From NCBI GenBank assembly GCA_007124475.1, contig SLFB01000330.1:1-13604 (forward strand): 13,604 bases of DNA, read 5' to 3'. The notes under the pieces were generated by a model that ran no database searches, was not told the origin of the DNA, and was given only the letters and a program-made list of their open reading frames with translations. A program made the position numbers and the translations under genes. Of this stretch, positions 6,316 through 13,560 are shown one piece after another; the first letter of the stretch is position 1, and every line of letters begins with the position of its first letter. The stretch is from Vibrio sp. (GTDB taxonomy: Bacteria > Pseudomonadota > Gammaproteobacteria > Enterobacterales > Vibrionaceae).

Positions 6316-6443
6316 TATACCCTTCCTACTTGAAGCTGCAGGGGTGTTGGCTACGTTCGTTCGCCCCAATCACATAGTCTCTCTATGCTCATGGGGACTC
6401 ACTCACTTGCCGCCTACCTGCAACTCCAAGTGGTTTGGGTATA
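6316..6443 (-). repeat. ERIC element (full length, 128 bp)
   Basis: Enterobacterial repetitive intergenic consensus (IRU) element. It is bounded by TATACCC and GGGTATA, with the characteristic cores TGGCTACGTTCGTTCGCCCC and CACTTGCCGCCTACCTGCAA. Its reverse complement matches the copy at 13433-13560 over 128 bases with about 12 differences and no gaps. ERICs are non-autonomous palindromic repeats, usually in transcribed intergenic DNA, that fold into long hairpins in RNA. This copy lies downstream of the SPOR lipoprotein gene and far upstream of ddl. Confidence 0.93.
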
Positions 6444-6499
6444 GCTGCTACTCCGGGTAAGTAAGGGTATATGAACCACTGACTTCGATAGAAACTCGA

Positions 6500-7036
6500 T
6501 TAGTTCAATTTATTCAGGGTTGGGTATTCCGAATTCTTGATACTATCGATGCTTTTCACAAATGGCTTTAGTTTTTTCAGCTCCGCAGGTAATTGCTGCA
6601 AGGCTTGGGCTGCCTCTTGACGAGTAGCATAATCCCCCACTAATACCGTGTACCACTTGGTACCATTTACCTCTTTGTAGTTCCCCCAAATAGGCTGTTC
6701 ATTATGTGGTAATTGATTAGCAAATTGATCGACTTTCTCTTGCGAACCAAGGGCTACTAATTGAATGGTGAAACCATATCTTGGTTGGTTCGCTGCTGGT
6801 TTAACGGGTGCTTTTGACGCTTGTGGTTCAGGCTCTGAACTAACCACCGCTACATCGATCGTTTCACTCGGTTCAGCAATCAGTATTTCATCGACGTTGC
6901 CCGCACCGATAGGCTCTGGAATATCGGCCAGTACAAATTCTTCACTATGGCTTTGGGTGGAAATATCTGTGGTATATTGCTCAGAAGCACAAGCAGCAAG
7001 CAGCGCACAACAACCAACAATGGCAAAGTTTTTCAT
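6500..7036 (-). CDS. SPOR-domain lipoprotein
   Basis: 178 residues. The N-terminus MKNFAIVGCCALLAAC is a lipoprotein signal with lipobox L13-A-A-C16; Ala17 at position +2 suggests outer-membrane rather than inner-membrane retention. A low-complexity acidic/Pro/Ala linker (about 20-85) leads to a C-terminal SPOR domain (about 87-165). The latter is marked by YGFTIQLVALGSQEKVDQFA and KWYTVLVGDYATRQEAAQAL, and ends PFVKSI. SPOR domains bind denuded peptidoglycan glycans at division septa, so a periplasmic role in division or wall remodelling is likely. I cannot assign it to a named protein (RlpA, DamX and DedD differ in layout). The start ATG has AAAGGA about 13 bases upstream, a long spacing. 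Transcription would run on into the ERIC region; no terminator was seen. Confidence 0.88.
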   Translation of the reverse strand: MKNFAIVGCCALLAACASEQYTTDISTQSHSEEFVLADIPEPIGAGNVDEILIAEPSETIDVAVVSSEPEPQASKAPVKPAANQPRYGFTIQLVALGSQEKVDQFANQLPHNEQPIWGNYKEVNGTKWYTVLVGDYATRQEAAQALQQLPAELKKLKPFVKSIDSIKNSEYPTLNKLN

Positions 7037-7129
7037 GGGCTAATCTACATCCTTTAATCGAAAGTGTTTAAATCATGCCCCCCGAATGCCATATAATCAA
7101 GTACCTATCTCAGCTATCTGCCATTATCC

Positions 7130-7145
7130 TGTGATTTATGACACA
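7130..7145 (+). promoter_or_regulatory. CRP-like site upstream of pat (distal)
   Basis: TGTGA-TTTATG-ACACA matches the CRP pattern TGTGA-N6-TCACA at nine of ten core bases. Its centre lies about 75 bases before the inferred pat transcription start. E. coli patZ (yfiQ) is known to be CRP-activated, which supports but does not prove the call. Confidence 0.5.
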
Positions 7146-7162
7146 AACTCAGCTGGATAATG

Positions 7163-7206
7163 ATTAAATAAGATCACATCAAACCTAAATACAGCCACAC
7201 TATAGA
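7163..7206 (+). promoter_or_regulatory. Putative pat promoter with proximal CRP half-site
   Basis: A perfect CRP right half TCACA (7174-7178, in GATCACAT) has a poor left half (ATTAA, 7163-7167). A TATAGA -10-like box follows at 7201-7206 with no good -35. A start near 7213 would put the CRP centre at about -42, the class II activator position. Confidence 0.4.
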
Positions 7207-7252
7207 CAAAGGGCTTCCATTCATTTGTCAACGATATTTAGGCATCACTATT

Positions 7253-9958
7253 ATGAATTCAATCAAACCTTTGCTAAACCCTAGCTCAGTGGCTGTTATT
7301 GGCGCATCAACTCGCCCACTTCGAGCAGGAAATATTGTGATGAAAAACTTACTGCAAGGTGGATTTGATGGTGTAATTATGCCGGTTAGCCCTCGTTATT
7401 CTTCAGTGTGTGGTGTACTTGCTTATCGCACGGTTCTTGAGTTACCTCTTATCCCTGATATTGCGATTCTCTGTACGCATGCCTCACGTAATGTGGCGTT
7501 ATTTCAGCAATTAGCTGAAAAAAAAGTCGCTTGCGTTGTCGTGTTATCGGCCGATATGTATAGCGATGATGCGCAAGCACAAGAGATACAACAGCAATGC
7601 CTTAAGATAGCCAAACGTGCAGGAATGCGTGTTCTTGGCCCAAATAGTCTTGGAATTATCCTGCCATGGAACAACTTCAATGGGTCTTTCTCACCAGTCA
7701 ACGCATTAAAAGGCCATATTGCGTTTGTTTCCCAATCGGCAGCCGTTTGCACCACTATGTTAGACTGGGCTAATGATAAGAATATTGGCTTTTCGGCTTT
7801 TATTTCACTGGGTAATGCAGAAGATATCGACTTTGCCGATTTACTGGATGCACTTTGTACCGATCGTCATACTCGCGCCATTTTGTTGTATATGGATACC
7901 ATTAAAGATGCACGACGATTTTTATCCGCTGCTCGGGCTGCCTCAAGAAATCGGCGGATATTAGTTTTGAAGGGTGGCCGTACCGCCGCCGGTAGACAAG
8001 CGGCAAAAATTCACACGGGTGGTGAAGATACATTGGATATTATTTATGATTCAGCCATTCGTCGCACAGGGATGCTGAGAGTTCACAATACCCATGAATT
8101 ATTTGCCGCGGTTGAAACATTAACTCATGCGGTGCCTCTGCAAGGAGAAAGATTAGCGATCATAACCAATGGTGGCGGTCCGGCGATTATTGCTGTTGAT
8201 ACGCTACTCGAAAGAGGCGGTAAACTGGCCCAGCTTAATGGTCAAGTCTACGCACAACTCAACCAATGTCTGCCGCATAGCTGGTCACACAGTAATCCCA
8301 TTGATATCGTTGGTGACGCTGATCATTTTCGTTATGTGAATGCACTTAACGTGGTGCTCGACAGTGACGATATTGACGCTATATTAATCATGCATTCACC
8401 TTCTGCTATTGCTCATTCCGAACAAACCGCGCAAGCCATTGTTGATCTTATCCGCTCTCATCCAAGAGCCAAACGATTTAATATCCTCACCAATTGGTCT
8501 GGTGAATTGACAGCAAGGCCAGCCCGACAACTCTTTACTCAAGCAGGGATCCCCACTTATCGCACCCCAGAAAGTGCGGTGATTGCTTTTATGCATTTAG
8601 TGGAGTTTAGACGTAACCAAAAACAATTGATGGAGACGCCCACCACCACAGAGCTAGCTAAAGCTTCGGAAGTGCATGCTGCTCAAACTTGGCTCGCGGA
8701 CCAACTACAAGATAACGACCAACTTGATATTGATACTCATCAAATCGGTACTTTCCTTAAATATTTCCACTTTTCCGTACTACCAACTTGGATAGCCTCT
8801 GACAGTAGTGAAGCTGTACATATTGCAGAAACCATCGGTTATCCGGTTGCGGTTAAACTACGCTCACCCGATATTGCTCACAAATCTGATGTTCAAGGGG
8901 TGATGCTCAACTTACGTAACCGAGAGGAAGTGGCTAATGCTGCCCAATCTATTTTAGATAGAACCCAACTGTCCTATCCTAGTGCTCGGATTTATGGGCT
9001 ATTAATTCAAGGTATGGCAAAGCTGGCTGGCGGAGAAGAGTTAAGGATAAAAGTAAAGCATGATAGTACTTTCGGCCCTGTAATTTTATTGGGGCAAGGA
9101 GGATCCGAATGGGAAGAATCCATTGATGCGGTGGCGGCTCTCCCGCCGCTTAATATGACGTTGGCAAGATACCTCATCGCACGTGCGATAAGTGAAGGCA
9201 AAATTCGTCTACAAAAACGACCGACACCGATGAATATCCAAGGATTATGTGAGTTTCTCGTACGAATCTCTCAGCTAATTATCGAGTGTCCTCAAGTCTA
9301 TGAGTTAGATTTACATCCGGTGCTCGTCAACGGTGAACAATTTACGATTTTAGATGCCGATTTAGTCTTAAAGCGATTTAAAGGAGAACCACAAAATCGA
9401 TTAGCTATTCGTCCCTATCCTTCTGAGTTAGTGGAAACCGTTATCGCTAAAGATGGGCAGGCTCTGCTGTTGAGGCCTATTTTACCCGAAGACGAGCCAC
9501 AACATGCGGCGTTTATTCAACGAGTATCCAAAGACGATTTGTATAAACGCTTTTTCTCCGAAGTTGGTGAGTTTAATCACGAAGCGTTAGCGAGCTTTAC
9601 TCAAATTGATTATGACCGTGAAATGGCTTTTGTCGCGGTAAGTCAAGAAGAAGGACAAGAAACGATTCTTGGCGTTTCTAGAGCGTTAATCAATCACGAT
9701 AATAGCGACGCCGAATTTGCCATTTTGATCCGCTCCGACCTTAAGGGTAAAGGACTAGGTGTATTACTGATGAATAAGATCATTGATTACTGTCATGGCA
9801 AAGGAACTCCACAAATATCAGGGGTAACTATGCCCAGTAACCGAGGCATGTTAGGACTAGCGAAAAAACTCGGTTTTCAAATCAGGGTTGATTTTGAAGA
9901 GGGTACGGCAGATATGCGTCTCGAGCTACCAATCGAACCTAATATTGCTCCATCATGA
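7253..9958 (+). CDS. pat: Pat-type protein lysine acetyltransferase (acyl-CoA synthetase-like + GNAT)
   Basis: 901 residues in the order of E. coli PatZ/YfiQ and Salmonella Pat (about 886): CoA-binding domain (about 8-140; VAVIGAS, VLGPNSLG), succinyl-CoA-ligase-like domain (about 150-460; FVSQSAAV, TNGGGP), ATP-grasp domain (about 490-712; SPDIAHKSDVQGVMLNL, ELDLHPVLV), and a C-terminal GNAT domain (about 738-892; LRPILPEDE, then LKGKGLGVLLMNKI at 830-843 for acetyl-CoA binding, with Glu821 in AEFAIL a likely catalytic residue). Such enzymes acetylate and silence acetyl-CoA synthetase and other proteins; the synthetase-like part senses acetyl-CoA. The His of the HTG loop is present (His254). 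The start ATG is preceded by a weak TTAGG. CRP-like sites lie upstream. No deacetylase or acs gene is in the window. It converges with the LysR gene. Confidence 0.93.
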   Translation: MNSIKPLLNPSSVAVIGASTRPLRAGNIVMKNLLQGGFDGVIMPVSPRYSSVCGVLAYRTVLELPLIPDIAILCTHASRNVALFQQLAEKKVACVVVLSADMYSDDAQAQEIQQQCLKIAKRAGMRVLGPNSLGIILPWNNFNGSFSPVNALKGHIAFVSQSAAVCTTMLDWANDKNIGFSAFISLGNAEDIDFADLLDALCTDRHTRAILLYMDTIKDARRFLSAARAASRNRRILVLKGGRTAAGRQAAKIHTGGEDTLDIIYDSAIRRTGMLRVHNTHELFAAVETLTHAVPLQGERLAIITNGGGPAIIAVDTLLERGGKLAQLNGQVYAQLNQCLPHSWSHSNPIDIVGDADHFRYVNALNVVLDSDDIDAILIMHSPSAIAHSEQTAQAIVDLIRSHPRAKRFNILTNWSGELTARPARQLFTQAGIPTYRTPESAVIAFMHLVEFRRNQKQLMETPTTTELAKASEVHAAQTWLADQLQDNDQLDIDTHQIGTFLKYFHFSVLPTWIASDSSEAVHIAETIGYPVAVKLRSPDIAHKSDVQGVMLNLRNREEVANAAQSILDRTQLSYPSARIYGLLIQGMAKLAGGEELRIKVKHDSTFGPVILLGQGGSEWEESIDAVAALPPLNMTLARYLIARAISEGKIRLQKRPTPMNIQGLCEFLVRISQLIIECPQVYELDLHPVLVNGEQFTILDADLVLKRFKGEPQNRLAIRPYPSELVETVIAKDGQALLLRPILPEDEPQHAAFIQRVSKDDLYKRFFSEVGEFNHEALASFTQIDYDREMAFVAVSQEEGQETILGVSRALINHDNSDAEFAILIRSDLKGKGLGVLLMNKIIDYCHGKGTPQISGVTMPSNRGMLGLAKKLGFQIRVDFEEGTADMRLELPIEPNIAPS

Positions 9959-9962
9959 GGAC

Positions 9963-9997
9963 TATACCCAAACCACTTGGAGTTGCAGGTAGGCGGC
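9963..9997 (+). repeat. Solo ERIC arm (35 bp)
   Basis: 35 bases beginning TATACCCAAACCACTTGGAG match the outer arm of the ERIC at 6316-6443 (reverse complement) without a mismatch, then the match stops. It begins four bases after the pat stop in the 67-base gap before the convergent LysR gene. A downstream ACGTTAGCCATCA resembles the ERIC ACGTAGCCAACA, but there it is LysR coding sequence. Confidence 0.85.
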
Positions 9998-10025
9998 CAA
10001 TAAGGAGAGTGGCAACCTTACCACG

Positions 10026-10937
10026 TTAGCCATCAATCAATTTCCAATGCTGTTTTAAATATTGAATCGACCACGATTTTGCTTCCCCTGTGGTATTTCT
10101 TCGCCAAGCCATCACTATCTCAATCTGCTTGTCTTGGCTACCGGCGATTTTTTTCAACTGTCCATTCGCGATTAATGGTTCTGCCACTTGTAATGGCAAA
10201 GTGCCAATTCCTAATCCATCTAACAGAGCTTGGCATTTAGCATTAAAATTACTCACGGTTAACCTTGGCTGTTTCTCTAAAATATTCATGCTCATGGCTG
10301 GCTGTTCGCGGGCTGTATCTGCAATAGCAATAACTCGATATTTCTGCCGAGCTTGATCATTGAACTCTCCTTGTCGCCGATGTACATAATGATCAGCAGC
10401 AGCGACCCATATCATTGTCATCGGACCTAAACGCTCCGCTTTTACCTCTTGAGGTAAACTATCGATTCGAGGACAAATTAAAAGATCTGCTCGCCCTGTC
10501 GCCAGGGCTTCCCAGCCACCAGCTAAGATTTCTTCTTGTAAGCGAATCCGAGTCTTACTGACATTCCCTAACGCTTCCACTAAAGGAAAGAAATTAGCTA
10601 CTGGAATAATACCATCAAATGCGAGTGTGATATCTAGCTCCCAACCATTAGCTAATAAACTAGCGTCAGTCACTAATTTATCCGCTGCCGTTAACATCCC
10701 CCTGCCACGCTCTAATATCATTCGTCCAGCATCAGTAAAGCTTGCCTTGTGACCTGATCGATCAAAAATCATAATATCAAGATCTTGTTCAAGCTTTTGA
10801 ATCTGGTAACTTAATGAACTTGGAGCGCGGTTCAATTCATTCGCTGCTGCTGCAAAGCTACCACGACGCTCAATCGCATCGAGAATATGCAGTGCTTCAA
10901 GGGTAATGGGACTCTGCACAACGTCATTCCTTCTCAT
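10026..10937 (-). CDS. LysR-family regulator, YhaJ-like
   Basis: 303 residues: an N-terminal winged helix-turn-helix (about 11-72; RRGSFAAAANELNRAPSSLS, FDRSGHKASFTDAG) and a C-terminal effector-binding domain (about 100-295). Many stretches match my memory of E. coli YhaJ: LEALHILDAIERRGSFAAAA, FDRSGHK, TAADKL, LAGGWE, IAIADTARE, LEKQPRLTVS, QALLDGLGIGTLP and IVMAWRRNTTGEAKSW. YhaJ responds to aromatic compounds and affects virulence genes in E. coli; whether that holds here is unknown. The ATG at 10937 overlaps the sgrR stop by one base (TAATG), which suggests translational coupling. However, AGAAGGA inside the first codons (10928-10934) is ideally placed, at eight bases, for an in-frame GTG at 10919, which may be the true start (297 residues). 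Confidence 0.9.
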   Translation of the reverse strand: MRRNDVVQSPITLEALHILDAIERRGSFAAAANELNRAPSSLSYQIQKLEQDLDIMIFDRSGHKASFTDAGRMILERGRGMLTAADKLVTDASLLANGWELDITLAFDGIIPVANFFPLVEALGNVSKTRIRLQEEILAGGWEALATGRADLLICPRIDSLPQEVKAERLGPMTMIWVAAADHYVHRRQGEFNDQARQKYRVIAIADTAREQPAMSMNILEKQPRLTVSNFNAKCQALLDGLGIGTLPLQVAEPLIANGQLKKIAGSQDKQIEIVMAWRRNTTGEAKSWSIQYLKQHWKLIDG

Positions 10938-12643
10938 TATTTATCGTCAATCATTGATTCTGGTTTTAACCATACTTGGCTAAAATCAAACCACCCCAAT
11001 GCATTGCACTTGGCGTTTTGCAATGATCCGCACTGATCTTTATTGATCCCTAACCAACAATGAAACATAGGGATAATTTGTTTACTATTCACCAAAGCTT
11101 TACCAAGTTCTTGTCCCGGGAAAGCAATATCTTCTTCTACCGCTCGCCATTGATCAATCAACGCTCTCCACGCGTGGAAATCGGCCTCTTTACTCATGGC
11201 TTCAATATCCGAGTAATCCAGTAACCAGCCAGCTAATGCGTCATCACGATGATAGGCAATACCCATGGCTTTGATCCAAATATCTACCTGATCAACGTTT
11301 TCTACCGTCAGATCATACTTTATAAAACGCACTTCTACCCCATCAGGCTTCAACTGCTGCTCTATCACTTTTGCCAACGTGGGAAACATAGGATGTTGCG
11401 CATGATAAGCAACCGTGATCGTTTCACCGATAGGCACTTTACCTGACCACGGCGATTGAGGTTGATGATACCAACCTGGTTTTAAACCATAAGCTGGCAG
11501 CACTCCAAGCTCTACAACTTTATCTTCCGGTAAACAGCGAAACAAATTCAAAGCGCTTAATCGGTGTTGTAGATAAGAAGCACCAGCGTCATTGGCAGCA
11601 ACGCCACAACGACGATTTAACAGTAAGTAAGTGCAACCGGGATCAAGGTCAACATCTTCACTAAACGAACCTCTTTGGCTTTTTATCGGATGCGCTAAAC
11701 TTGGAAATACCATGGATGAATATATTTCATCAATCACCCAGACTTCTACTCTATCCAGTAAGGGGCGAAAACCAAAATAGCCATCAAAGGCTTGTAATAC
11801 TAAGCGTTTTTCATCATTAGTGACGACTTTATAAGGTCCGGTCCCTATTGGTTTTCGATCAAAATCGTCGCCACGTAAAGCAGGAGGTAATAAAATCTTT
11901 GCTTTCGCTTCTGTCAGTAGTATCGGTAGCCGCGTATCAGGCTTAGCCAGATAAATATCTATTACCCAGGGATTGGGCGTTTTTACTTCGCTAATATGAG
12001 CCAATAAATTAGTAAAACGCAACTGAGATAGACTGTGCACCACCATTTCTGTTGTTAATAATTCACCATTATGAAAGCGAACGCCAGGACGCAAATAAAA
12101 ACGCCAATGCTTTGCCGTGATAGCTTGCCAATGGTGAGCAAGATCACCTTGTAGCTGTTCTTGTTCGTCTAGTTTAGTTAAACCACTATAGATATGCCGT
12201 GCAATATGCAGCTCTGATCGGCGCATGGGCTGTTCAGGGTTTAACATGGAAAGAGGACGATAATAAGGCAAGCGGATAACTTGAAGTCCTTCTTGGTGTT
12301 GAACACCAAGGTAGTCTTGAATGACTTGCGTTAACTTCGCGGCATCCTGATCGAATACGGCTAATGCCTGACCTATTTTCCCTTCTTGTAGATAGCGACG
12401 GGCGAGATTTTCACTGACGTCACCTCGGCTACGTTTAAAAATAAGCCGTGATAATTTGCCACGTCCCGGAGCCGGATGCCATTCAATCCATCCTTCTTCT
12501 TCAAGCTTATTTAATACAATACGAGCATTACGCCGCGTACAAAACAAAATGCCAGTGATATCGTCTAACTGTGTCTCACTATTTTGGCCATTAAAGTGGC
12601 TAAATAAAGTATCAAACTGAACACGTAATCTCGGGCTACTCAT
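10937..12643 (-). CDS. sgrR: SgrR-family regulator with solute-binding domain
   Basis: 568 residues (E. coli SgrR 551). The N-terminal winged helix SgrR_N domain (about 1-115) includes MSSPRLRVQF, ITGILFCTRRNARIVLNKLE, EGWIEWH and GRGKLSRLIF. It is followed by an SBP_bac_5 periplasmic-binding-like domain (about 120-540) with YYRPL, RRSELHIARHI, DLAHHW, HWRFYLRPGVRFHNGE and GTGPYKV, and an ending GWFDFSQVWLKP as in E. coli SgrR. There is no signal peptide, so it is cytosolic. E. coli SgrR senses glucose-phosphate stress and activates the small RNA SgrS; here no room or candidate for SgrS exists upstream. The start is supported by alignment to the SgrR N-terminus, although CCCCCTTT rather than a Shine-Dalgarno precedes it. 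It overlaps the LysR gene by one base. The 80-base leader carries paired repeats. Confidence 0.9.
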   Translation of the reverse strand: MSSPRLRVQFDTLFSHFNGQNSETQLDDITGILFCTRRNARIVLNKLEEEGWIEWHPAPGRGKLSRLIFKRSRGDVSENLARRYLQEGKIGQALAVFDQDAAKLTQVIQDYLGVQHQEGLQVIRLPYYRPLSMLNPEQPMRRSELHIARHIYSGLTKLDEQEQLQGDLAHHWQAITAKHWRFYLRPGVRFHNGELLTTEMVVHSLSQLRFTNLLAHISEVKTPNPWVIDIYLAKPDTRLPILLTEAKAKILLPPALRGDDFDRKPIGTGPYKVVTNDEKRLVLQAFDGYFGFRPLLDRVEVWVIDEIYSSMVFPSLAHPIKSQRGSFSEDVDLDPGCTYLLLNRRCGVAANDAGASYLQHRLSALNLFRCLPEDKVVELGVLPAYGLKPGWYHQPQSPWSGKVPIGETITVAYHAQHPMFPTLAKVIEQQLKPDGVEVRFIKYDLTVENVDQVDIWIKAMGIAYHRDDALAGWLLDYSDIEAMSKEADFHAWRALIDQWRAVEEDIAFPGQELGKALVNSKQIIPMFHCWLGINKDQCGSLQNAKCNALGWFDFSQVWLKPESMIDDK

Positions 12644-12647
12644 AAAG

Positions 12648-12699
12648 GGGGAAACTCAACTTATCTATTTTTCAGTTACAGTTTCCCCATTTATCTATT
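12648..12699 (-). promoter_or_regulatory. sgrR leader with inverted and direct repeats
   Basis: GGGGAAACT (12648-12656) and AGTTTCCCC (12680-12688) form a perfect 9-bp inverted repeat, with centres 32 bases (about three helical turns) apart. Interleaved, TTATCTATT occurs twice (12661-12669 and 12691-12699), exactly 30 bases apart. The block ends five bases before the sgrR ATG. It could be an operator (possibly autoregulatory) or, in RNA, a stem-loop next to the start codon. No function is proven. Confidence 0.5.
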
Positions 12700-12723
12700 G
12701 GGATGCAACCATTAGCAGCAAAT

Positions 12724-12954
12724 TTAGCGAATATCACAACCAAGATAATCTCCAATCGCTAGTAATTGTTGTTCATTGTCTAGTTTTATAGACCATTTGA
12801 CTTCACCGCTATTGGCCAGGATTACGTTAGCGCCAGCGCCCAAAAGAGTGACGCTGTCACTTGAGGATTGTAACGTGATACTCCCCTGATTGACACGGCA
12901 CATGATCTCATGAGCGGTAACAATGATTTTGCCACCCGAAAATTCTATCACCAC
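12724..12954 (-). CDS. DUF3389 family protein
   Basis: 76-residue protein of the DUF3389 family, known to me from Vibrionaceae: MVIEFSGGKIIVTAHEI, VTLLGAGANVILAN and EVKWSIKLDNEQQL are its recognisable blocks. It is probably all-beta with a short C-terminal helix, cytosolic, and of unknown function. It starts with GTG followed by a second GTG; AGGAG (plus 12964-12968) is nine bases upstream of the first, which I chose. It begins 15 bases after the thioesterase stop, so the two genes are almost certainly one operon. An 80-base gap separates it from sgrR, which may have its own promoter there. Confidence 0.85.
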   Translation of the reverse strand: MVIEFSGGKIIVTAHEIMCRVNQGSITLQSSSDSVTLLGAGANVILANSGEVKWSIKLDNEQQLLAIGDYLGCDIR

Positions 12955-12969
12955 TTGATTTTACTCCTA

Positions 12970-13410
12970 TCACTTAGCGTGACGTTTTTGCTTAACCGCT
13001 AATGTCAAGCGACTAACACAAACTAAACGGCCTTGTGGATCTTTAATATCGATATGCCATACTTGTGTCGTTACGCCTAAATGGATGGGCTTAGCGCTAC
13101 CAATCACCTGCCCTTGACGCATCGCACGTAGATGATTGGCATTAATATCTAAACCGACACAGTAGTGATCATCATCCACCGCAAAGTTTCCCGCAATCGA
13201 ACCAAGTGTCTCAGCAAGTACCACCGATGCGCCACCATGTAACATGCCAAGCGGTTGATGAGTCAATGAACATACCGGCATAGTGGCTGAAATAGAATCG
13301 TCTGTTAGATCGGTATAAATAATATTGAGATGCTCCATCAAGGTATTTTTAGATGTTGCATTTAAGATCGCTAAGTTAATCGTTTTTTTCCAAATATTAT
13401 TATTGTCCAT
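12970..13410 (-). CDS. menI: Hotdog-fold thioesterase, MenI/YdiI-type
   Basis: 146-residue PaaI-type hotdog thioesterase closely resembling E. coli YdiI/MenI (136 residues): IWKK.I.L..LNA, ATMPV, then QPLGMLHGGASVVLAETLGS (52-71) with the catalytic Glu67 and His58, GLDINANHLRA, KPIHLG..TQVW and GRLVCVSRLTLAV. MenI hydrolyses 1,4-dihydroxy-2-naphthoyl-CoA in menaquinone synthesis; YdiI also acts on other aromatic acyl-CoAs, so substrate range here is inferred. No other men genes are in the window. The start ATG has AGG seven bases upstream (CAGGTGGATT). An ERIC element ends 22 bases upstream of the start, so its hairpin would lie in the mRNA leader or split the gene from its promoter. It heads a likely operon with the DUF3389 gene. 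Confidence 0.9.
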   Translation of the reverse strand: MDNNNIWKKTINLAILNATSKNTLMEHLNIIYTDLTDDSISATMPVCSLTHQPLGMLHGGASVVLAETLGSIAGNFAVDDDHYCVGLDINANHLRAMRQGQVIGSAKPIHLGVTTQVWHIDIKDPQGRLVCVSRLTLAVKQKRHAK

Positions 13411-13432
13411 AATCCACCTGATGAAATAAGCC

Positions 13433-13560
13433 TATACCCAAACGACTTGAAGTTGCAGGTAGGCGGCAAGTGAGCGAATCCCCATGAACATAGGCAAACT
13501 ATGTGATTGGGGTGAACGAACGTAGCCAACACCGCTGCAGCTTCAAGTAGGAAAAGTATA
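13433..13560 (+). repeat. ERIC element (full length, 128 bp)
   Basis: Starts TATACCCAAACGACTTGAAG, contains GTGAGCGAATCCCCATG and GATTGGGGTGAACGAACG (the classic ERIC-PCR primer regions), and ends GTAGGAAAAGTATA. The two halves form a long imperfect palindrome. It is the same length as the copy at 6316-6443 (inverted relative to it) with about 12 differences. The right end is slightly decayed (AAAAGTATA instead of AAGGGTATA). It lies just upstream of menI. Confidence 0.93.

Larger units (their letters stand above)
6036..6499. other. Intergenic region between the SPOR lipoprotein gene and ddl
   Basis: 464 bases. It holds the ddl leader with a misplaced AAGGAGGT, a minus-strand TATAAT (plus 6161-6166) without a good -35 partner, and the composite ERIC block at 6285-6471. 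A 22-codon plus-strand frame (6185-6253) has AAGGAG 13 bases upstream, too distant to be convincing. No other gene was seen. Confidence 0.6.

Noticed and set aside
6285..6443. Direct repeats as a CRISPR array
   Set aside because: Only two partial repeat units, no spacers; they match ERIC termini.
6765..7043. Plus-strand 92-codon frame opposite the SPOR lipoprotein gene
   Set aside because: Shadow of a clear lipoprotein gene; Ser/Ala-rich composition and no ribosome site or family.
7504..9201. Several 63-83-codon frames inside pat on both strands
   Set aside because: They lie within a well-supported 901-residue gene and resemble no family.
10090..11446. Plus-strand frames of 88 and 65 codons inside the LysR and sgrR genes
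   Set aside because: Antisense shadows of recognised genes; cysteine- and arginine-rich translations typical of non-coding frames.
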